From contig BROE01000003.1 of the NCBI GenBank assembly GCA_036571765.1, forward strand, positions 5,782,104-5,846,103: a stretch of DNA of 64,000 bases. The letters are read 5' to 3'. The notes under the pieces are model-generated. The model was not told where the DNA came from. It searched no databases and saw only the letters and a program-made list of their open reading frames with translations. Source of the stretch: Plecoglossus altivelis (lineage: Eukaryota; Chordata; Actinopteri; Osmeriformes; Plecoglossidae). The position numbers and the translations under genes are program-made. This document shows, piece after piece, positions 58,321 through 64,000 of this stretch. Each line of letters starts with the position of its first letter. The first letter of the stretch is position 1.

Positions 58321-59820
58321 GTCAAATCGACAGCACACGTCTACAGGGTAATGGGTGTTTCCTAATGGAGGCTGAAGTGGTTGGAATCATGGTTGCGCTT
58401 CCTCTCAGAGGTGACAACTAGAAGGGAGAAGGTTCATGAATCGCCAGCTATCGCTTGGAGCCAAATGGCACGGAGGAAGCAATGGATTTTTGGGTCAAAT
58501 ACAAGCAAAGGGTTGGGACGTCATGCATCTACAGACAATTTCTGAAAACAGGAAGGAACGCCAAAAAGCATAATTATGGTTTTTATCCACCTGACTAGCT
58601 ACATAACACCTGTGTTAGTAAGTAGAGAGAACAGAGCTAGAGATCAAAATACTGTCCGTACAGCTGTCAAGATTTGTGCACTTAAATGGCTCCACAGATT
58701 GTCCAAAAGCATTTCTGGCGTGACCATAACTTTGTTAAAGTGAGGTCAGATGCACAACCTTACTATCATTCCAAACAGGATGACACTCCTCTACACAAAG
58801 ACGTGTCCACCAGTTATTTCCCACTCAGAAATACCTAAACCACTAGGCTACCATGATGTGATTAGTTGAAGCGGGCAGTGCAGTTAATATGTACTCTCCA
58901 GTCTGTAAAACTCTTAACCTTTTGAATAATTCACTCTCCCTTGAGCCATTGTTTACCAATGCTGAAGCAATTAAGTCCACCACAGTCTGTCTGCAAATGT
59001 AACAGATCGCATAAAACCGCCGCCTCCATTGTCTTTTTTTGTTCGTTTTTTTTGGTACTTTCTACTTCTTTGACATCCCACAATGGGAGTCACGAAACAT
59101 GGTGCCTAAGGTGTATCTGTTGGCGTCGGTATTTAGCCGTAGCACCTCTCTGATCACCGTACGCTTCTCTACTGTGTTTATACTTGATGACAGTGATTTC
59201 GCACAAGTTTCCCTCGTGCCAGATCCTTCCGAAACTTCTCCCCAGTTGTTTCCACTACCACCACCACCACCTCCACATAAATAACAGAACAAGAAAGTTA
59301 ACTTGTCTGTCTTGCGTTATCTCCGCTTTGCCAACACACCAGCACTCCCAGGAAACCATGACAGAATATTGATGTGCAACTTCCCCCAGAGTCCCCTTCC
59401 CTACCCGTCCTCCTGCCATCCCACTTCCCTATCTCTGCCCACGTCCCTCCTTTTCTCTCTGCTCCTCCTCTTTACTCTTCTCGTCCTCAGCTTTGCCTGC
59501 TCATCCCTCCACGGGACAAAGAGTTCAAACCACTGGCGTGGAGGAGCTGTCTCATTCGCTGTCAGCCGGCCCCCTCTCCAGAGACTGCTAAGTTCAGATG
59601 TTACAGGAGGTGATTGAGAGTGAACCCAAACTTCAAGCAGGGAGGTGGAGGCGTGTGTGTGTTTGCTCCCCCAACATAACTGAGAGCCTGTCAGACGTTT
59701 TGTTAGCATCAACACTTTCTTTGTCGGCAGCCAGAGGAGAGGAATGGCTTCCACTGTCGTCTGGGCTTTCGCTCTCAGAGAGTGTCTTCTGCCTGCCTGG
59801 TTCCCTTGTTGTTAAAGCTT
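58321..59820. other. Unique non-coding DNA
   Basis: No gene recognised. A short CCACCACCACC patch lies near 59260, and pyrimidine-rich DNA at 59385-59490. Confidence 0.45.
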
Positions 59821-59869
59821 GAGGTGGACGGGGGGCGGGTGGGCGGCGGCGGGGGGGGGGGGGGGGGGG
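59821..59869 (+). repeat. Poly(G)19 in a G-quadruplex-prone tract
   Basis: G-rich sequence with GGCGGCGGC, ending in G19 at 59851-59869. Confidence 0.96.
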
Positions 59870-60194
59870 CTCGCAGAGATCAGCCGAAGTGCCCAAGTGG
59901 AAAAATGACTTCAGAGTGGATGCCTATGCCCCCCCCTCCGTCCCCCCCGTCGTCGTTTGAAAATACTCAGACTCTTCCCATGCAGGGAAGAGTGGACGCA
60001 CCTCGCCAACTGGGGATTGGAGTTTGGAGCGAAGGAGAGAGTGAAGTCCATCTTGGTTGAAGGGAAGATGCCTGGGCCAGATTGCAGGTGCACCTCCCTG
60101 TGACTCCATTGCTTAGAGAAGGGACAGGAAATCTTTCCCCCTAATCTTCTAATGCGAAAAGGAAAGCAACTGAAGTGGGGCTTCTCAGACCACC

Positions 60195-60420
60195 ACGTAA
60201 ACCCTCAACACTTATCTCTCTGTCCCTTGCTCCCTCCGTTTCTCGCCGTTTTTCCTCATCTCTCCCTCTTCCGCTCTCCCAATCCCCTCTCTCATTTTCA
60301 TCCCCCTCACCCTCAGCCGTCTCCTCCTTTAGCCTCATCTTTTCTCTCTCTTCTCTCTCTCTCTCCCTCTCCCCCCCCGCTCCCTCCCTCCCTCTCCCTC
60401 CTTCATCCCGGCCCCATCTG
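60195..60420. repeat. Pyrimidine-rich tract with (CT)n
   Basis: C/T-rich low complexity; the CT core is at about 60340-60370. Opposed Arg/Glu and Ser/Leu frames of about 120 codons come from this composition. Confidence 0.85.
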
Positions 60421-60529
60421 TCTGAACTCTGTCCATTTCCTCCACGACCTCGTAAAGACACTAGTAAGAGGATTCGAGCCTTTATGGTGTCAAACCAAAT
60501 CATATTTCTGCCGCACATAGGATAAAAAG

Positions 60530-60790
60530 CTTAGATATTCAACATTTTATAGCTTAAAAGTATGTGACGTCTGCCCACAGCCATAAGCTTCTCCCAGATT
60601 CATTTTCCTGGCGTCATATAGGCAATGTCCGTACACTCCAAAATAGAGGCTGCCATCTCTTTGTGTTTGTAGGAGACCACTGAATATTTCTTTGGCTGCA
60701 GGCAAGATTTTTTGCTGGGTAATAATCAGGATATATATCTGCCTTGATATCCTGTATGTCTTAGTGGCACGGGGAGTGTGCTAAGCCCCC
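60530..60790. promoter_or_regulatory. AT-rich conserved-element-like stretch
   Basis: Repeat-free AT-rich DNA with GTATGTGACGTC (CRE-like), CCAAAATAGAGG (SRF/MEF2-like), GGGTAATAATCAGG and GATATATATCTG. Motif- and composition-based call. Confidence 0.32.
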
Positions 60791-61984
60791 TATTGATATT
60801 TGTTGTTTAGGAGATACGTCTGTAATGAAAAACCCAACCCAGCCTCGTAATCCCTTTGGCCAAGCTTACAATCCAGGATTTTAAGATGGCAAACGTGTTG
60901 CATTGTAAACACAGCAACATATCAACAAAGGAACACATGATTGTATTGAGTTGAGCAAGAATTTGATAGGATCTGCGGAGTCGTGTGTTTCTGACCTGGA
61001 TTGCGATTAGTTGAACCCCCCAAACCAGTCCCAGTCTGCCTTCTCTTTCCACCCATAAGCCATACCATCATCATTTTATCTACTACTACTAATATTGAAA
61101 CTGGATTACACAATGCTGGAGACTCTGGTGGAAGTAACACAAGTAATGATTCTTCTGGCAGACAGGTGTAGTTAGGAGCAAATTGGAAATTTGATTGCAG
61201 GTTTACCCAAGCATCATATTAAGTGGTAAAAAAATGGGGGAGGGTCGACACAATTATGGATTAAACATGTGAGAGAACTTGATAAACAATTTTAGATTCA
61301 ACACACTGTAAGAACATGTCGCTGTGACCCCATATATCCATCAGGGGATTGTTTGGTTTGCGAATGATTGGAAGACCTACCTCTTTCTGGTGTTGTCTAG
61401 GCCTCTGTGTATGTGTGTTCCCCCTGTAGAGAAGCTGCCTCAGCTATTGGTCTGCTTCTCCGACGCTGGGAATGGGATTGTGTACAATATGTGGAATGGT
61501 TGTGGTTTTCTCCATCTGCCCCCTACCCCACCCTCCGCCCCCGCGTCCCCGCCCCCGCCTCCAGACACCCTGCCAGGCTTCCTTCTGCCTTCATTCTGTT
61601 CAGCAGCCTCACAGCGACTCGTACGCCTTCCTCCACCTCCTCCCTCCTCCCCCTTTTCTTCTGTTGCCCTCGTCCTGCCATTCTCTGATTCCAGCTTGCT
61701 CCCTCCGTTATCCTCCTATGGATTCTATGGGCTTTTGTTTGATGTGTCGAGACGGTGATAAAGTCTTGGCTTTATCGACAGCACGCTTGCCCAGTGAGAG
61801 TGCAGCTTGAAACCCTCCTTGTCCCTGACCGTCTCCTGATGAGAGTCGGCGTGGAGGCTGCGAGCGGGTCGGCGCTCCCGTCTTCCTTCGGCTGCGGTCG
61901 AGGCAACTTTGGAGGCCCCGAGACTATTGATTGGAGAGCAATTTCAGAGCAACGCGGATGTGCTAGTGTTGCGTAACCTCTCAT
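60791..61984. other. Unique non-coding DNA
   Basis: No gene recognised. 61515-61690 is C-rich and drives Pro/Ser frames (to 144 codons). 61830-61960 is mildly CpG-enriched. Confidence 0.45.
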
Positions 61985-62115
61985 CGCTGTAGCTTATTGA
62001 CTAGGATGAGGAACGGAAGAGGGTTACCCCCACAGATGGAGTATGTTTTCTACTTAAGATAACGCCCCTGGCTAATAATAATGTTTGTCATTTGACATTA
62101 GCCCTTGTAATCATG
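61985..62115. promoter_or_regulatory. AT-rich enhancer-like stretch
   Basis: Contains GCTTATTGACTAGG, GGCTAATAATAATG and TTGACATTAGC in repeat-free DNA. Confidence 0.25.
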
Positions 62116-62280
62116 ATGGACGTTGAGCAAAAGTGTCCTTTGATGTATCCTCTGCTGAGCCCACCCAACCTTGAAAGAAGATCGACACTCGTGGAAGCTT
62201 AGAACATCGTATTTCACTGCTGGTGGGGGTGCTTCGATGAGATGGGTTTCCCAGAAAAGTTTCTAAACACTCACTCACTA

Positions 62281-62343
62281 GACACACACACGGGCACAAA
62301 CACACACACTCACACAAACCCAGATGCATCCAGACACACAGAC
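62281..62343. repeat. CA-rich degenerate microsatellite
   Basis: Short CACACA blocks with CGGG and CTCA interruptions. Confidence 0.85.
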
Positions 62344-62483
62344 ATATCCGCACACCTGGTGAGATGATGGGCAGGGGAGATTGTGGAGCGGGAGACGGCG
62401 CGTAGCTTCAGCATGTCACCTCCGCTCCGCTATCAGGAGCCGCACGCCATCTGATAACCCCCCCCGCCGATCCCCAGCAACCC

Positions 62484-62497
62484 GTCGCCATGGCAAC
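62484..62497. promoter_or_regulatory. RFX X-box, full consensus match
   Basis: GTCGCCATGGCAAC fits GTNRCC-N2-RGYAAC at every constrained position. RFX factors use this box in ciliary-gene promoters and in many enhancers. About 0.5 full matches are expected by chance in 64 kb. Confidence 0.35.
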
Positions 62498-62839
62498 AAT
62501 CGCCAGCCACCCCTCCAGCTGATACTTGTCACTGCCAGTCGTACGTTCCTCCTGCTAGGCTGCCAGCCTGCCTGCCCGCCTCTCACTCAGTGGGAGAAAT
62601 GGCTCCGGAGAAGTGGACCAATCAGGGAAATAGACCAGCTGCACCACACTCTGCTTCTCACTGTACCCAGGCCCTCTCAGCCTCATACATCTGTCTGCCT
62701 GTCTTATCTTCGTTCATCGAGAGACTAAAAGATGATCTCTGCCCAGACGCAGAGACTGCACAAAACCCCCCTTTTTTCCCCCCCGTTGTTGTTGCAAGTG
62801 TTCCCTGGTCTCAGTCTTTCAAACAGGAGGCTCTCCACG

Positions 62840-63200
62840 GCTTTGAGGTGACGAAACGCACCCGGCTGCGTTTGTGTGCCGAGAGAACGCAGCCTGTCTC
62901 TGGAGAGCGGCGTAGTCTGGGAGCTGTAATTGTGGCTGTGGAGGACACAGTACAGGCGATCAACTGACTCGGTTGTTCAGGGGAGAGAGAGAGAGGGGGG
63001 GTGGGGGGAGGGGCTGCCTCGCTTTTCCCTGTAGAGTACCTCGGAGTGGGGGAGTACTGCCAGGCGGTTAACAGAGGAACATGCCGAGACGAAACGCCGC
63101 ACACCCCCGTCGCCCGACTCGGCCGTGCGTCGCTGTGGGAGACCATTAGCTGCCGTCTGAGACGCGTTTAAGTGCGTGCGGGTGGGAGGGAGGGAGGTGT
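62840..63200. promoter_or_regulatory. CpG-dense patch near the right edge
   Basis: About 17 CpG in the 120 bp at 63061-63180 by hand count, with more at 62855-62915, against a CpG-poor background. A G-rich tract lies at 62993-63014. It may be a promoter-type CpG island for sequence beyond the window, about 350 bp downstream of the full X-box. Confidence 0.33.
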
Positions 63201-63218
63201 GAGGTGTGCGGGGGGGGG

Positions 63219-64000
63219 CATCCCTGAGAAACCCATCACAGATGGAGAGACACCGGAGCTAGTTTCATTGTCGTGCGACTCGGAGCATGTGCTGTCTCCG
63301 TAGCTTCCGAGATTGCACCTGCACGGGTCAAATATCTCTTAAGTGGTGTTCATCGGATCCAGCGTGTGTTTATGGGCGTCTTTGAAGCCCGCTGCACCCC
63401 TTGCTTCTAAAAGGGACTATACCGATAACATTCGATTTTGTCGGCTTTGTAATACGATGGCGCTTCTGTGGTAGTCAGATTGGAATACCTTTAAGCTCGA
63501 TGCGTTCTCAGCATCTTTTGGCTTCTCGACCACCGTTTTGTCTGTTCTCATACATCTGATCAGAGATCAGTGTCTCCTGACTCTCAAACCGTATCAAATA
63601 CTTCCACAACGCCACTGAAAGACAATCTGTCCAGGAATCGGGGGCTGTTCGCGCTCACTAATACACTCCATACCCAGGATCTCCCAGTGAATTAGGCCAT
63701 TGATTGTTCCGCTAGTGAGAGTGCTGGTGGCTGCAACCTTTGAGCCCCCTCACTGCAGCTCTAATCCCCCCGTTGTCACATGATGCCTATGAATAGCGTA
63801 TTGAGCAGTATTGGTTACACCATGATTGGACCACCAACGATTTTTCCCCTCACGTCACGCGTGTCCTTTCCCCCCTCAAAGCAGATCAGATCAGTCGGAC
63901 CACTTAAGACCTATTTCCTTCTTGCAGATCGGGCCTCGCTCTTTCCCAAGATGTTATCTTAATCTGGGACTAAACTCAGTCCGTTTCCCGAAAGACGGCG
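63219..64000. other. Unique non-coding DNA to the window end
   Basis: No gene recognised; no donor- or acceptor-bounded open frame was convincing. Confidence 0.45.

Noticed and set aside
1..64000. tRNA, rRNA and tRNA-derived SINEs
   Set aside because: No B-box of the GGTTCGANTCC type with a matching A-box was seen, and no rRNA-like block was recognised.

Overview
This window looks like nuclear DNA from a vertebrate, most likely a ray-finned fish. The signs are many long (TG)n/(CA)n and (CT)n/(GA)n microsatellites, several long poly(C)/poly(G) runs, an assembly gap, no compact operon-like gene layout, and one short hAT-type MITE of a kind common in fish. The fish assignment is an inference from repeat style, since no gene could be identified to anchor it.

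I could not recognise any protein-coding gene, rRNA, tRNA, CRISPR array or intact transposase. The open frames present are those expected by chance in 64 kb, or they are kept open by low-complexity repeats (Cys/Val from TG, Leu/Ser from CT, Arg/Glu from GA, Pro/Leu from C-rich DNA). The window is best read as intergenic or long-intron DNA, possibly the regulatory landscape of a developmental gene lying outside it or contributing only small non-coding exons.

Layout. 1-8062: mostly AT-rich unique sequence with two TG microsatellites, a full consensus CTCF-type motif and paired RFX-like X-boxes. 8063-8466: a gap of 404 N in a C/A homopolymer region. 8467-13100: unique sequence with two consensus splice donors (after 8696 and after 12783); the second is the best candidate for a first, non-coding exon. 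13100-27000: mixed unique sequence with (CT)n, (TG)n, a 23-bp minisatellite and poly(C)/poly(G). 27000-36000: more GC-rich and very rich in simple repeats, with a CpG-dense patch at 29880-30120. 36000-42000: repeat-poor and AT-richer, with several enhancer-like stretches. 42000-49480: simple repeats, pyrimidine tracts and the hAT MITE (43026-43158). 49480-50430: a CpG-dense block running into an AT-rich stretch that looks like a conserved non-coding element. 50430-64000: unique DNA (notably 51540-51940, 54090-54650, 60530-60790, 61985-62115) alternating with repeats, ending in a second CpG-dense patch at 62840-63200.

The main biological signal is regulatory. PBX-type TGATTGACA sites (4 seen, about 0.5 expected) and POU octamers ATTTGCAT (7 seen, about 2 expected) appear over-represented, and these and other homeodomain-like motifs fall in several repeat-poor islands. 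I found no evidence of a new enzymatic or defence system. Conserved-element calls rest on composition and motifs only and need alignment to other fish genomes.
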